Positions 36,146 through 45,130 of a stretch of 64,000 nucleotides of DNA are shown in pieces. The position numbers were made by a program, and so were the translations under genes. Every line of letters begins with the position of its first letter. Position 1 is the first letter of the stretch. This stretch comes from Oceanispirochaeta crateris (GTDB taxonomy: Bacteria > Spirochaetota > Spirochaetia > DSM-2461), in the NCBI RefSeq assembly GCF_008329965.1, contig NZ_CP036150.1, positions 248,001-312,000 of the forward strand. Reading direction: 5' to 3'. The notes beneath the pieces were generated by a model, which did no database searches, had not been told where the DNA came from, and saw nothing but the letters and a program-made list of their open reading frames with translations.

Positions 36146-37355
36146 ACTTTTCGAGTATTTCTTCAATTTTTTTATCACCAAGGCAATCTGTGACTTCTGA
36201 AAACACAGCTTTGATCAGAGGATCTTCTTCGTATCCCGGTATGGGATTGCTATAATTGCAAAGGGCATGGAGCAGTGATCTTAATTCAATAGTATTGAGG
36301 GGTCTCGAAGGGAGAAAGCCAGTATTTTTGTTTTCAAGAATGACCTTGTAGAGAATTCCCTGTTCCAATAAGGGTAAAAGCAGTTTTTCAGCATTCCTTT
36401 CGGGCATATTTAGGATTTGGGACAGTTCAAATAAATCGGGAGGGGCCTGTCCGTTTTTAAAGGCCCTGGTAATCATCGAGAAGAGCCTGAGGCTATTTAT
36501 CAGAGCTTCTGCAGGAGCATTTGTTTTTATACTCTTCAGGGAGAAATAGCTGCGGTGTTGGTGAACATAAGCCAGTTCTGCCATGAGAAGGAGATTCATC
36601 CAAACCAGCATCAGCCATATCAACATGAGGGGGACCATAAAGAGTGATCCGTAGATGATCGATAGACGGACGGACTGGGTTGCCCAGAATCCAAAAAGCC
36701 GTTTGGAGAGCTCCCATAAAATGGTTCCAGTTGTGGCAGCTACAAAGACACTCAAGGAATGGATTCTGCGACCGGGTATGATGGTCAGAAGAATAAACTG
36801 TCCCAGAAAAATAAAGAGAAATGAAGCCATCCTCTTTTGGAAAAGGGGATAGAACCAGGAGTACCCCAATTTTTGAAGAACCAGATTGATCATATCTCCC
36901 GAAAGAGTGATGCTGGCGGATATGAACATACCCGCGAATATGATGACCGCCGTATAGGTGGCAATGCGGTTGATAATTTTTCTATCGGTGCCCACTCTGA
37001 AAATATGATTCAGAGTTAATTCTATGTTATTCAATAGATTCAGTACTGTGATAATGAATATGGGAGTTCCAAGGAAACCCAATCGTTTACTGTTCTCTGC
37101 AAAATCGAGGATTGCGTTTTTAATGGGATCTTGCATTACAGGCAGGAGTGTTTCGGCAATAAAAGATTGTACCGAATCATCTGTCATGATAGGACCGCCA
37201 AAACCTATGAGAATGGCCAGGAGAGGAACAATTGCCATTAGGGTAGAGTATGCCAGACCGGCTGCCCTTTGAGGCCCCGCATCATCGATAAAGCGCTGAA
37301 CGATTTGCCGCAGGAAGTGAATGTACTGAAATATGCGCGAAGAATCTTTTTTCAT
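36138..37355 (-). CDS. YihY/BrkB-family inner-membrane protein
   Basis: A 405-aa protein. The N-terminal 270 residues contain six helices with the family pattern AAGLAYSTLMAIVPLLAIL and the later GSLFMVPLMLIWLMLVW. The C-terminal cytoplasmic region (about 290-405) looks like a winged-helix extension (LSQILNMPERNAEKLLLPLLEQ), as in the long YihY variant. The function is not settled; the historical annotation as ribonuclease BN is incorrect for this family. It is the upstream partner of the DNA methyltransferase. Confidence 0.88.
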   Translation of the reverse strand: MKKDSSRIFQYIHFLRQIVQRFIDDAGPQRAAGLAYSTLMAIVPLLAILIGFGGPIMTDDSVQSFIAETLLPVMQDPIKNAILDFAENSKRLGFLGTPIFIITVLNLLNNIELTLNHIFRVGTDRKIINRIATYTAVIIFAGMFISASITLSGDMINLVLQKLGYSWFYPLFQKRMASFLFIFLGQFILLTIIPGRRIHSLSVFVAATTGTILWELSKRLFGFWATQSVRLSIIYGSLFMVPLMLIWLMLVWMNLLLMAELAYVHQHRSYFSLKSIKTNAPAEALINSLRLFSMITRAFKNGQAPPDLFELSQILNMPERNAEKLLLPLLEQGILYKVILENKNTGFLPSRPLNTIELRSLLHALCNYSNPIPGYEEDPLIKAVFSEVTDCLGDKKIEEILEKYE

Positions 37356-37429
37356 ATGAATCTAAAAGGATTATAGGCCAGGAAGAAAAAGTGCTCAAGA
37401 GAAGGGGGCAGGGAGGCCGTCTCAATTGG

Positions 37430-37463
37430 AAAACCTCCCCTTGGAATTAAAATCTAGGGAGGG
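37430..37463 (-). terminator. Terminator after the aldo/keto reductase gene
   Basis: On the minus strand CCTCCC, a long AT-rich loop, GGGAGG, then TTTT. The first arm includes the last codons of the gene. Confidence 0.55.
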
Positions 37464-38491
37464 GTAATTTCCCCACTCATGTCCCAGAGGTCTTCCCAGG
37501 TCTGGCCATCTTTCCAGAGAAATACATGTCCTTTGATGAGGCGGCAGTTCTTATCAATTTTGGAGAGTTCCGCCATGTCCTCCTCGCTGAGGAGATTTTC
37601 AACAGTGAGTTTCAAATTGCTCAGATATTTATCCCTATGGACTGAAAATGGGATTGGAATCTGTCCTCTTTGGACTGCCCACTTCAGGCAGACTACGGCA
37701 GGATGAACTCCCAGACGGGCCGCGATCTTCTTGACAACAGGGTCTTCAATATCCACAGTGTCCTTATCCGTCTTGTCTCTGTCTGGTCTGTTGGGTGATC
37801 CAATAGGGCAGAACCCGATAGGAACAATATTGTTTTCTCTTACATAGTCAAATAACTCCTGTTGTTGAAAGTGTGGATGGAGCTCCATTTCATTGCAGGC
37901 AGGCTTGATTTTTGCATCTCTTAAGACCAGTTTGAGTTTAGGAATTGTCATATTGGACGTTCCGATGTGTTTGACAAGTCCCATTTCAACCAGTTTTTCC
38001 ATCTGTCTCCAGGTTTTCATGTAGTTTTCATGGATGTAGGGCTTTGCATCGGGGCTTCTTGAATCGACATCACATCCTGGAGCATGAAAATTAGGAAAGG
38101 GCCAATGGATAAGGTAGAGGTCAAGATAATCCAGCTGCAGATCTTTTAGAGACTTTTTACAGGAATTGATGACATCATCATGCTTATCGTTCCAAACCTT
38201 GGAAGTGATCCAGAGCTCTTCTCTTTTGATCCCCCCATCCATGGCTATTTTTAGTGAATTTCCTATAAGGTCTTCATTTCCATACACTGAAGCGCAGTCT
38301 ATGTGTCTGAATCCTACTTCAATGGCTCCTAGAACAGCATCGGCTATATCCTGCATGTTAAAACGATCGGATCCAAAGGTTCCAAGGCCAATGGCCGGAA
38401 TCTTCTTGCCGGTCCAGAGTTCCCTAGTGGGGACCTTGGCGGGGTCTACACCATCTGGGGCTATTGAGAAAGTTTTTGTAGTTTTTGACAT
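37454..38491 (-). CDS. Aldo/keto reductase
   Basis: A 345-aa NADPH-dependent carbonyl reductase of the AKR TIM-barrel superfamily. The catalytic tetrad is visible: Asp and Tyr in DCASVYGNE, Lys in WITSKVW, and His in LIHWPFP. The LGTFG opening and cofactor region VPIGFCPIGSP and PIPFSVHRDKYLSNL fit AKR. Substrate unknown. The gene stands alone with its own promoter and terminator. Confidence 0.9.
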   Translation of the reverse strand: MSKTTKTFSIAPDGVDPAKVPTRELWTGKKIPAIGLGTFGSDRFNMQDIADAVLGAIEVGFRHIDCASVYGNEDLIGNSLKIAMDGGIKREELWITSKVWNDKHDDVINSCKKSLKDLQLDYLDLYLIHWPFPNFHAPGCDVDSRSPDAKPYIHENYMKTWRQMEKLVEMGLVKHIGTSNMTIPKLKLVLRDAKIKPACNEMELHPHFQQQELFDYVRENNIVPIGFCPIGSPNRPDRDKTDKDTVDIEDPVVKKIAARLGVHPAVVCLKWAVQRGQIPIPFSVHRDKYLSNLKLTVENLLSEEDMAELSKIDKNCRLIKGHVFLWKDGQTWEDLWDMSGEITPP

Positions 38492-38541
38492 ATTTTCTCC
38501 TTGACAGTTTTAGTGTGTTAGAACACCTGCTGCTTGAATCC

Positions 38542-38570
38542 TTTATACTATGCTTTTCAAAGTTTGGCAA
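38542..38570 (-). promoter_or_regulatory. Promoter of the aldo/keto reductase gene
   Basis: On the minus strand TTGCCA, 17 bases, TATAAA. Its -35 coincides with the -35 of the divergent promoter. Confidence 0.55.
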
Positions 38571-38592
38571 ATGGTTTTAATCTTTTTTAAAT
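38564..38592 (+). promoter_or_regulatory. Promoter of the PAS-HATPase sensor gene
   Basis: TTGGCA, 17 bases, TTAAAT. It shares its -35 with the divergent promoter, so only one may be bound at a time. Confidence 0.45.
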
Positions 38593-38697
38593 ATTAAGTT
38601 CTAAAAGGAATTAAAAAAAGAATAAGATGTAAAAATTATAAGGATGCTATGGTATTTTCCCTGTATAATACAACAATACCAACTCGTGGAGTCTTTG

Positions 38698-40392
38698 ATG
38701 AATTGGGATTATTCTCTTTTCGATGCCATCCAATTAATGATCCCTATTTTCTGTTTCTTTATGACCATGTCGGTTGTTATAATCTATCTGTTTCTTTACA
38801 AGAATTTTCATAATAAAATTTATTCAACTGGTTTTCTGTTCAGTCTAACCGCCATGTTCTTCGTCTTTTTTGAGTCCTTGCTCATCATCTATGGCTGGTT
38901 GGGGTTGTATGAAGAAGGCCGGATATTTCATTTCGCCGGGCAGATGACCGCCTCTTATTTTATGTTCACCCTGCTTATGTTCTCATCGGCACTGATGGAG
39001 AAGGCCACGCTCATTTCAAAGGCCGTTGAAAAGATGGCCTATATCGGCTTAGGTGCCGCCGTACTGTTGACTGTTGTGAGTCTCATTAAGCCGGAACTAT
39101 TTATCTCTCTCAGCGAGGCATCGGATATTGCCCAGTTGACACCAGGAAATTTTGCCCGGGGAAAGGAGGGAATACTCCTCTCAGTGCGAGACCTCGTTAT
39201 GGGATTTTGTATCTTTGTTCTGGTCATCATGTCGGCTATTTCCATCGTTATAAATAAGGCAAATATAAAAACAATTCTCATAGCTTTCGGGAATTTTATA
39301 GCCACATTTACGGCCATCGATGATCTGATCTTTTTTCATTTCGGCCACAGTTTCTACTTGAATGGTTTTAGGTTTTCACGTCTATCAGTAGGACTGTCAT
39401 TTATGTCGTTCATCATAATCATTGCCATCCTTGTGGACTATATAATGACCCAAAACCGCTTGAATGACACCCATGATATCCTTCAGTCAACCCATAAGAA
39501 GCTTCAACTGTCTGAGCAAAAATACAGACATCTGGCCGAAGGGGTCGATCAGGCTGTTTTTTCCCTATCCAAAGATTATAAATTCCTTTCCTATAATAAA
39601 AAAGCCAGCCAGTATTTTCATCTGGCGAAAGAAGAAATTGACCTTTCCTTTCCCGATCTCCTGGGGAAGTTTTCTAACATAGAAAATAAGGGTGTCTCGA
39701 GGCAAATCCTTCTTGAAAACCTCAGACAGTTGAGCAGCGAGAAGGAGTCTGCCTTTTTCCATTCCGTTATTAATGACCCCAGGACGGGAGAACCGGAGGA
39801 GTTGGAATTCCATATTGATTATGTAGATTCCGATGATGGAGAAATCGAGTACATCTGCAGGGCTGAGAAGATGAAGGCTAACCGTCTTATCCGCTGCATT
39901 GAGCAGGAGAAACTGCAGTTATCCATCGAAAATTACATCATTGCCATTGATGATGTCACGACCAGACTCACCAGTGCCTTAAATAAGTATATGGATTCAG
40001 GGAGTTCCCTTATGATTAAGATGGGTCTTCAGGAAATTATCATCAATGCTATTGAGCATGGAAATTTGAACATAACATTTGAAGAAAAGTCCCAGGCCTT
40101 GAAGGAAAACCGCTATCTTGATTTTATCAGAGAAAGGCAGGTTGATCCTCTATACAAGGATAGAATGGTCAGGATTGACTATGTTTTGAATTCGGATTAT
40201 GTCCAGTACCTGGTACGCGATGAAGGGGTTGGCTTTGATTATAAATCTACCATGAGAATGGTGGATCACTCGGTGGAACAGGAATTTATGACCCATGGTA
40301 GAGGAATTAATATGACCCGGGTTCTTTTTGATAAAGTAGAATATAACAGCAAGGGAAATCAGGTCTTGCTTGTTAAAAATTTCAAGGAATAG
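38698..40392 (+). CDS. Membrane sensor with PAS and HATPase domains but no HisKA
   Basis: A 564-aa protein. About seven or eight membrane helices (10-250) precede a short coiled coil, a PAS domain (about 275-400) and a C-terminal ATPase domain (about 430-564). The ATPase has an N-box (QEIIINAIEHGN), DEGVGFD and GRGINMTR. No H-box histidine is visible before the ATPase, so it resembles RsbW/SpoIIAB-type Ser kinases or anti-sigma factors more than a classic His kinase. I chose ATG 38698 with GGAG six bases away; the track's longer start has no site. No partner sigma or anti-anti-sigma gene is adjacent. Confidence 0.78.
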   Translation: MNWDYSLFDAIQLMIPIFCFFMTMSVVIIYLFLYKNFHNKIYSTGFLFSLTAMFFVFFESLLIIYGWLGLYEEGRIFHFAGQMTASYFMFTLLMFSSALMEKATLISKAVEKMAYIGLGAAVLLTVVSLIKPELFISLSEASDIAQLTPGNFARGKEGILLSVRDLVMGFCIFVLVIMSAISIVINKANIKTILIAFGNFIATFTAIDDLIFFHFGHSFYLNGFRFSRLSVGLSFMSFIIIIAILVDYIMTQNRLNDTHDILQSTHKKLQLSEQKYRHLAEGVDQAVFSLSKDYKFLSYNKKASQYFHLAKEEIDLSFPDLLGKFSNIENKGVSRQILLENLRQLSSEKESAFFHSVINDPRTGEPEELEFHIDYVDSDDGEIEYICRAEKMKANRLIRCIEQEKLQLSIENYIIAIDDVTTRLTSALNKYMDSGSSLMIKMGLQEIIINAIEHGNLNITFEEKSQALKENRYLDFIRERQVDPLYKDRMVRIDYVLNSDYVQYLVRDEGVGFDYKSTMRMVDHSVEQEFMTHGRGINMTRVLFDKVEYNSKGNQVLLVKNFKE

Positions 40393-40453
40393 CTAAAATC
40401 AGCGGTCTATTCTTTAGGTCATATCATCGGGTAGAAGGGCGCTTTGTGAATCT

Positions 40454-40467
40454 GCCGGTCTTCCGGC
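40454..40467. repeat. Hairpin between convergent sensor and dgt genes
   Basis: GCCGG-TCTT-CCGGC inside a wider AATCTG...CAGATT pair. It lies between two convergent genes and may act as a weak terminator, but no T-run follows on either strand. Confidence 0.4.
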
Positions 40468-40472
40468 ATTCT

Positions 40473-41651
40473 TCAGATTTTGAATCCGAAATTCTCGGGA
40501 ATGACCCTGCGGCGAAAATCTTCATTAAAATAACGGTCTGTCATGTTGGCAATATAGTCTATGGCGATCCGTTCGGGTGGATTGTCTTTGATATAAGAAG
40601 GCTTCATCTTAAGATGTGCCCATTTGTGGATATAGCTGTTTTCATCCTGGGTGATGAGTTCTTTCAGATAGGCCTGATAGAGGTAACGAAACATCTTTTC
40701 TATTTTTCCGTCTTCTGTCTTTTTATCGGGATTCATATAAATTCTTTTGTAGTTGAATTGAAGAAGTTCACTCATGGACTTGTGGATCTCCTTTGAGAAA
40801 GAAAGTCCTTTTTTTCCATAGCTCTGTTCGATGAGGTCAAAAGACAGGGCCCGGATGATTCTGTCGTTTCTGTCTCCCAGAATCTTTCGCACCTCAGTAG
40901 GTATTTCTTCCCGTTTTAGCATCCCAATGGTAATGGCATCCTCAATATCTCTTCCAATGCAGGCAATGATATCAGAGACCCTGACAACACAGCCTTCCAG
41001 GGTCATGGGACGCAGTGTTTTGGAGGCTCCCCTGACTGTGAAGCAGCTGTGGTATTCTTCCATGACTCTGGCGGCATTTTTATTTTTTTCCGGCAAATAG
41101 ATCTCATGCAAAAACTCTCCCTGATGACAAAGGATGCCGTCAAGAACCTGTATTGTCAGATTCAGACCTCTGCCGTTGTTTTCCAATTCTGTTAGAGTTC
41201 TGACGCTTTGACCGTTGTGTGTGAAATACCCGATGTTCTGCTCTTCACAAAGAGCATTCAGATGGCGTTCGCCGTCATGTCCATAAGGAACGTGTCCTAA
41301 ATCATGTCCCAGAGCGATGGCTTCTATGAGATCTTCGTTGAGTTTGAGAGCCCGCCCAATATGCCTGGCAATTTTGGATACTAGCTGAACATGGAGAACT
41401 CTGTGGGTGATATTATCATTTTGAAAGAGATAAAAGACCTGGGTCTTGTCGACATATCTTGTATAGGAGGACGAGTGTATGATCCTGTCTGTATCTCTTG
41501 TAAAAGAACTGCGGATATCATCCTGATTCCTGTTTTGGTTTTCCGGAGTGAACCGGAGTCCCCTGCTGCTGGGGCAGGCTTCATCTGAGAGTGTCAGTTC
41601 TTCTCTTTGTTTGTTCTGTGCCAGAATTGTAGATACGAGTCTGCTGTTCAT
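40473..41651 (-). CDS. dgt: dGTP triphosphohydrolase-like HD protein
   Basis: A 392-aa HD-domain protein that would hydrolyse dGTP or other dNTPs to the nucleoside and triphosphate. HVQLVSKIARHIGRAL carries the first His and LGHDLGHVPYGHDGE the HD pair with its extension. SRDTDRI-like (FTRDTDRI) and the SSYTRYVDKTQVF stretch are conserved. Downstream partner in an operon: its ATG overlaps the stop of the uracil-DNA-glycosylase-like gene by four bases. Confidence 0.92.
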   Translation of the reverse strand: MNSRLVSTILAQNKQREELTLSDEACPSSRGLRFTPENQNRNQDDIRSSFTRDTDRIIHSSSYTRYVDKTQVFYLFQNDNITHRVLHVQLVSKIARHIGRALKLNEDLIEAIALGHDLGHVPYGHDGERHLNALCEEQNIGYFTHNGQSVRTLTELENNGRGLNLTIQVLDGILCHQGEFLHEIYLPEKNKNAARVMEEYHSCFTVRGASKTLRPMTLEGCVVRVSDIIACIGRDIEDAITIGMLKREEIPTEVRKILGDRNDRIIRALSFDLIEQSYGKKGLSFSKEIHKSMSELLQFNYKRIYMNPDKKTEDGKIEKMFRYLYQAYLKELITQDENSYIHKWAHLKMKPSYIKDNPPERIAIDYIANMTDRYFNEDFRRRVIPENFGFKI

Positions 41652-42349
41652 TCCGCTTCCTCATAGGCCTTAGTCAGTTCATCTTTATAAATGTTTAGGT
41701 AGTTTTCTTTGTCCTTGAGGCGGTACTGCATGATCCACCGGGGATGCGGGAGGGGGAGTATCTTGTCAAAAAAATGATATTCCCTGTTCAATTCAGTTAT
41801 TATTTTGAAGTTCTTTCCCTGGCCCAGCGAAAAGGCTATGTGCCTGTAGGCTCCCATATCAAGTTGATTCTGAAAACTTTTTACAAGCCAGGGTTTCAGG
41901 GCTTTCATCAGGGCAGGAGTATCGTAGTAGTTTCTATTCTTACCCCTCCAGGTAAAACCGAGGGGAGACAGGGATGTCAGAAAATAGCGGCTGAAAAAGT
42001 GATCCGTTCCTCCGCAATAATCAACCATATCGTAGATAAAACGGGACGAGAGTTCTCTTCCTCCGGTAAAATTATGATCTAGGAAACAACGGCTTGTAAG
42101 GGCTTCTGGATCTGTAAAGGGAATTCCTGTGACGCCTCCGCCGAAACGGCCCGGATTGATCCCAATGAGAAAGATCCTTTTCTGCTTGTCTCCATAATAC
42201 TTGTGATAATAAAGCTTCATGACCCGCTGTACTTCATGATTCTCATAGGGGTACAACAGTTCTGTCTCATCCGGTAACGGGACGGAAATCTCGGTGGAGC
42301 TGATAAAGGAGAGGTATCTGGCAGCAAATGTATTGTGTGGGGAAGGCAT
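41648..42349 (-). CDS. SMUG-like uracil-DNA glycosylase family protein
   Basis: A 233-aa protein with a UDG-fold signature: GINPGRFGGGVTGIPFTDP is the active-site water and base-binding loop of the SMUG-like (SMUG2/DUF4918) group. LPHPRWIMQYR at the C-terminus provides the intercalation loop region. It would excise uracil or oxidised pyrimidines from DNA. The ATG at 42349 gives the usual family start (MPSPHNTFAARYL). A start at 42394 would add 15 basic residues. It is coupled to dgt, linking removal of uracil from DNA with dNTP pool control. Confidence 0.83.
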   Translation of the reverse strand: MPSPHNTFAARYLSFISSTEISVPLPDETELLYPYENHEVQRVMKLYYHKYYGDKQKRIFLIGINPGRFGGGVTGIPFTDPEALTSRCFLDHNFTGGRELSSRFIYDMVDYCGGTDHFFSRYFLTSLSPLGFTWRGKNRNYYDTPALMKALKPWLVKSFQNQLDMGAYRHIAFSLGQGKNFKIITELNREYHFFDKILPLPHPRWIMQYRLKDKENYLNIYKDELTKAYEEAE

Positions 42350-42396
42350 ACTCTCTTTTACCTTATTTTTCCATTTTTTTCCAGTTGATTTCAAAT

Positions 42397-42425
42397 TTTA
42401 CATTGGCGGAACAACCGGGTATAAT
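42397..42425 (+). promoter_or_regulatory. Promoter of the methionine sulfoxide reductase gene
   Basis: TTTACA, 17 bases, TATAAT (consensus -10), 29 bases ahead of the GTG start. Confidence 0.65.
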
Positions 42426-42454
42426 CGAAGCAATTGAGGGCGGGGAGGCATCGT

Positions 42455-42940
42455 GTGTTTGAACCTTTTAAAATCACAGGCAAAAGAGAGGAGGATTATT
42501 CTTCTCTCATAAAGGCCCTATCATACCTTGTGCAGGATGAAACAGACAGAATTGCTGTTTTAGCGAATGCCTCGGCTCTGTTAAACTGGTATTTAAATGA
42601 TATTAACTGGTTGGGATTCTATCTTTTTAACCGCAAAGAGAATCTTCTGATCTTAGGACCCTTTCAGGGCTTGCCTGCCTGTGTCAGAATCACCCCGGGA
42701 AAGGGGGTCTGCGGTACAGCCTTTGAGACGGCCGAAACTCAGATCGTAGGGGACGTCCTATCCTTTCCTGGTCACATTGCCTGTGACAGTGCCAGCCGGA
42801 GTGAACTGGTGATACCCTTAATTCAGGATGCTGTGGTTCTGGGTGTTCTGGATATCGACAGTCCATTGCTGGACCGCTTTGACAAGATTGATGCTTTCTG
42901 GCTGGAACAGGCCGCAGAGTTGATTACAGAGCTGCTCTAG
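42455..42940 (+). CDS. msrC: Free methionine-(R)-sulfoxide reductase (GAF type)
   Basis: A 161-aa single GAF domain. Cys76, Cys86 and Cys110 are spaced 10 and 24 residues apart, exactly as the catalytic and resolving cysteines of fRMsr (PACVRI, GKGVCGTAFE, HIACDSASRSE). It reduces free Met-R-sulfoxide in the cytoplasm. It starts at GTG 42455 with GGGGAGG upstream; the in-frame TTG 42434 lies before that site. Its 3' end overlaps the convergent gene by four bases. Confidence 0.92.
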   Translation: MFEPFKITGKREEDYSSLIKALSYLVQDETDRIAVLANASALLNWYLNDINWLGFYLFNRKENLLILGPFQGLPACVRITPGKGVCGTAFETAETQIVGDVLSFPGHIACDSASRSELVIPLIQDAVVLGVLDIDSPLLDRFDKIDAFWLEQAAELITELL

Positions 42941-43596
42941 AATCTGATTCCACCGCTCAGTAGAAGTTCTACTGTTTTCAAGGTGACCCTGTTTCCAAGC
43001 TTGTCATCATAACTCAGTCTATCGCTGAAGGGGATCATCAACCTCATATCACCAAGCCAGTTTCTTTTTTCCTGCCTTTTAAACTCCATGCCCGAAGCCA
43101 GCATGAATCCCAGAGAGAGGGGTGACTGGTTTTTCATTTTACTTTTTTGTTTTATGCCATTTAGCCGGCTGGTTTCAACCAGATTCCTGGAATAAAGAAT
43201 CTGAAACCCTCCAGAAAGTCGAAAGATTTTATCTTCCGATGAGAGGGGGAATATCCTCGTTACGGGCAAAATCAGCTCGAGGGAGTTCAGAGCCGCGATT
43301 TTAATGTATTCATCTTTGCCGTTGGAGAGGTGGATTCCTCTGTTGATCACATAGTTCAGCTCCGGAGAAAAGAAGTTGACAGAACTCAGGGGAATCTCGG
43401 CAAAGCAGCCCAGGCCGAGAGTTCCCAGTGAGTCGGCAAAATCTCTGTTTCCCACTTCATCAAGGAGTTCCTGCCAATCCTGTCCAGCTCCTGTACTGAT
43501 TCCCAGATTCAGTTTGATCCCGTAGTCCAGAGCCCATAAGCCTGAAGTCATGAGACTCAGCAGTATAAGAATTAGTGTTTTATTGACAAATGGCAT
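42937..43596 (-). CDS. Exported outer-membrane-like protein
   Basis: A 219-aa protein with a signal peptide (about 1-22, LILILLSLMTSGLWA). The mature part alternates hydrophobic and polar residues (for example GIKLNLGISTGAG, RIFPLSSEDKIFRLSGGFQILYS) and ends LLLSGGIRF, with the terminal Phe common in outer-membrane barrels. It resembles small porin-like or OMP-beta-barrel proteins. Family not recognised. It is convergent with msrC and has the asd terminator just upstream. Confidence 0.65.
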   Translation of the reverse strand: MPFVNKTLILILLSLMTSGLWALDYGIKLNLGISTGAGQDWQELLDEVGNRDFADSLGTLGLGCFAEIPLSSVNFFSPELNYVINRGIHLSNGKDEYIKIAALNSLELILPVTRIFPLSSEDKIFRLSGGFQILYSRNLVETSRLNGIKQKSKMKNQSPLSLGFMLASGMEFKRQEKRNWLGDMRLMIPFSDRLSYDDKLGNRVTLKTVELLLSGGIRF

Positions 43597-43636
43597 CCAT
43601 TCCTCCGGGAAAAACAGTGTATATGCCTATTATAGC

Positions 43637-43666
43637 AAAAAACCTGCCTCATAAGGCAGGTTTTTT
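43637..43666 (-). terminator. Terminator after asd (bidirectional sequence)
   Basis: AAAAACCTGCCT-CATA-AGGCAGGTTTTTT, a near-perfect stem with A and T flanks that would work in both directions. It lies after the asd stop. Confidence 0.9.
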
Positions 43667-43694
43667 AAGCTGATTCATCTCTGGCTGTTTTGTT

Positions 43695-44816
43695 TTAACC
43701 TTCCAGGTAATCCAGAGTAATGTTCAGCATACGGCGAACCGGTTCTGCAGCACCCCAGAGAAGCTGGTCTCCTACGGTGAAGGCCGTAAGATAATCGGGT
43801 CCCATATTGAGTTTTCTAACTCTTCCGACAGGGATGGTTAATCCGCCGGACACGACTGTGGGTGTTAAAGCCGCTAGTGAGGCTTCCTTGTAGTTCGGTA
43901 CCAATTTGACCCAATCATTACCACTTTTGATAATATCTTCGACCTCATCCAGGGGAACGTTCTTTTTCATCTTGACTGTGAGAGCCTGAGAATGGCACCT
44001 CATTGAACCTATGCGGACACAGAGGCCGTCAATGGGGATGGCCGGATCGTTCATCAATATTTTATTGGTTTCGGCAAACCCCTTCCACTCTTCCTTGGTC
44101 ATGCCGTTGTCCATGGCTTTGTCTATCCAGGGAATCAGGCTCCCTGCCAGGGGAACACCAAATTGTTCTTTGGGAAATTCGTCACTTCGGAGAGTCTCGG
44201 TTATCGTTTTATCCAGTTCGAGGATCACCGAGGAAGGGTTTAACAAATTTGTCGCACTCTTACCCAAGACATCCATCTGTGATATCAATTCTTTCATATT
44301 CATGGCGCCAGCCCCGGAGGCCGCCTGGTAGGTCATTGAGGTCACCCACTCAATCAGGTTTTCTCTGAATAGACCGCCCATGGCCATCAGCATCAAACTG
44401 ACAGTGCAGTTGCCGCCCACGAATGTTTTGATTCCTGAATGAAGGCCATTCATTATGACGTCGAGATTGACCGGGTCCAGGACAATCAGGCTGTCATCTT
44501 TCATTCTCAAACTTGAGGCAACATCAAGCCAATAACCTTTCCATCCGGTTTTCATCAGGTCTGGATAGATTCTATTTGTATAAAATCCTCCCTGGCAGCA
44601 GAGGATTATATCTTGTTGTTTTAGTGTTTCAAGATCAAAAGCATCCGCTAAAGGAGGTAGCTCTCTACCAAAATCTGGGGCATTCTGACCAACCTGGGAT
44701 GTGGAGAACAATAAGGGGTCCATTGTTTTTCTATTCAAATCGCCTTCAGACATCATTCTGTCCATCAGTACGGATCCGACCATTCCTCTCCATCCAATTA
44801 TCCCGACTTTTTTCAC
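43695..44816 (-). CDS. asd: Aspartate-semialdehyde dehydrogenase
   Basis: Converts aspartyl phosphate to the semialdehyde, the branch point to lysine/diaminopimelate, threonine and methionine. The 373-aa protein opens [18 protein letters not shown] (NADP loop, quoted in part) and has the catalytic Cys137 in [20 protein letters not shown], the substrate arginine in [14 protein letters not shown] and SCRMH-like elements follow. The length and GWRGMVGSV pattern match the proteobacterial Asd type. It starts at GTG with GGGAGA upstream. Confidence 0.95.
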   Translation of the reverse strand: MKKVGIIGWRGMVGSVLMDRMMSEGDLNRKTMDPLLFSTSQVGQNAPDFGRELPPLADAFDLETLKQQDIILCCQGGFYTNRIYPDLMKTGWKGYWLDVASSLRMKDDSLIVLDPVNLDVIMNGLHSGIKTFVGGNCTVSLMLMAMGGLFRENLIEWVTSMTYQAASGAGAMNMKELISQMDVLGKSATNLLNPSSVILELDKTITETLRSDEFPKEQFGVPLAGSLIPWIDKAMDNGMTKEEWKGFAETNKILMNDPAIPIDGLCVRIGSMRCHSQALTVKMKKNVPLDEVEDIIKSGNDWVKLVPNYKEASLAALTPTVVSGGLTIPVGRVRKLNMGPDYLTAFTVGDQLLWGAAEPVRRMLNITLDYLEG

Positions 44817-45130
44817 TCATCTCTCCCGGTACATTTAAATTAGGAAAACTATACGTTTTTATGGATTGATCTGTAAATAGGAGGAGGAAGATGGTTGGGG
44901 ATTTCCTTTACAGCGGAATGCTCTAATATTATAATGAAAGATGAGTAAAAGTGGGAAAAGTGAGAGTTGAAGGACTCTTTCAGAGTGAGAACTGGTAGAA
45001 TTCTGTAAAAAACACTTTGACCATAACCGTGTTTAGCGTACATTATGTATGAAATATGGGGCTGGGAGCATGAACTCCGGCCAAAATAAAATCTTTAAAA
45101 AAATAATAATCCGGAGGATAGAAACATAAT
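44817..45130. other. 314-base intergenic region between divergent asd and acyl-CoA synthetase
   Basis: Divergent promoter region. The synthetase promoter is at 45017-45046. A strong AGGAGGAGGAAG precedes an 11-codon frame at 44891, which I do not call a gene. I could not fix the asd promoter. Confidence 0.45.
45017..45046 (+). promoter_or_regulatory. Promoter of the acyl-CoA synthetase gene
   Basis: TTGACC, 18 bases, CATTAT, about 85 bases before the ATG. Confidence 0.5.

Noticed and set aside
44891-44926. 11-codon frame behind AGGAGGAGGAAG
   Set aside because: Strong ribosome-like site, but the peptide is tiny and nothing else supports it; a purine-rich run could produce this by chance.
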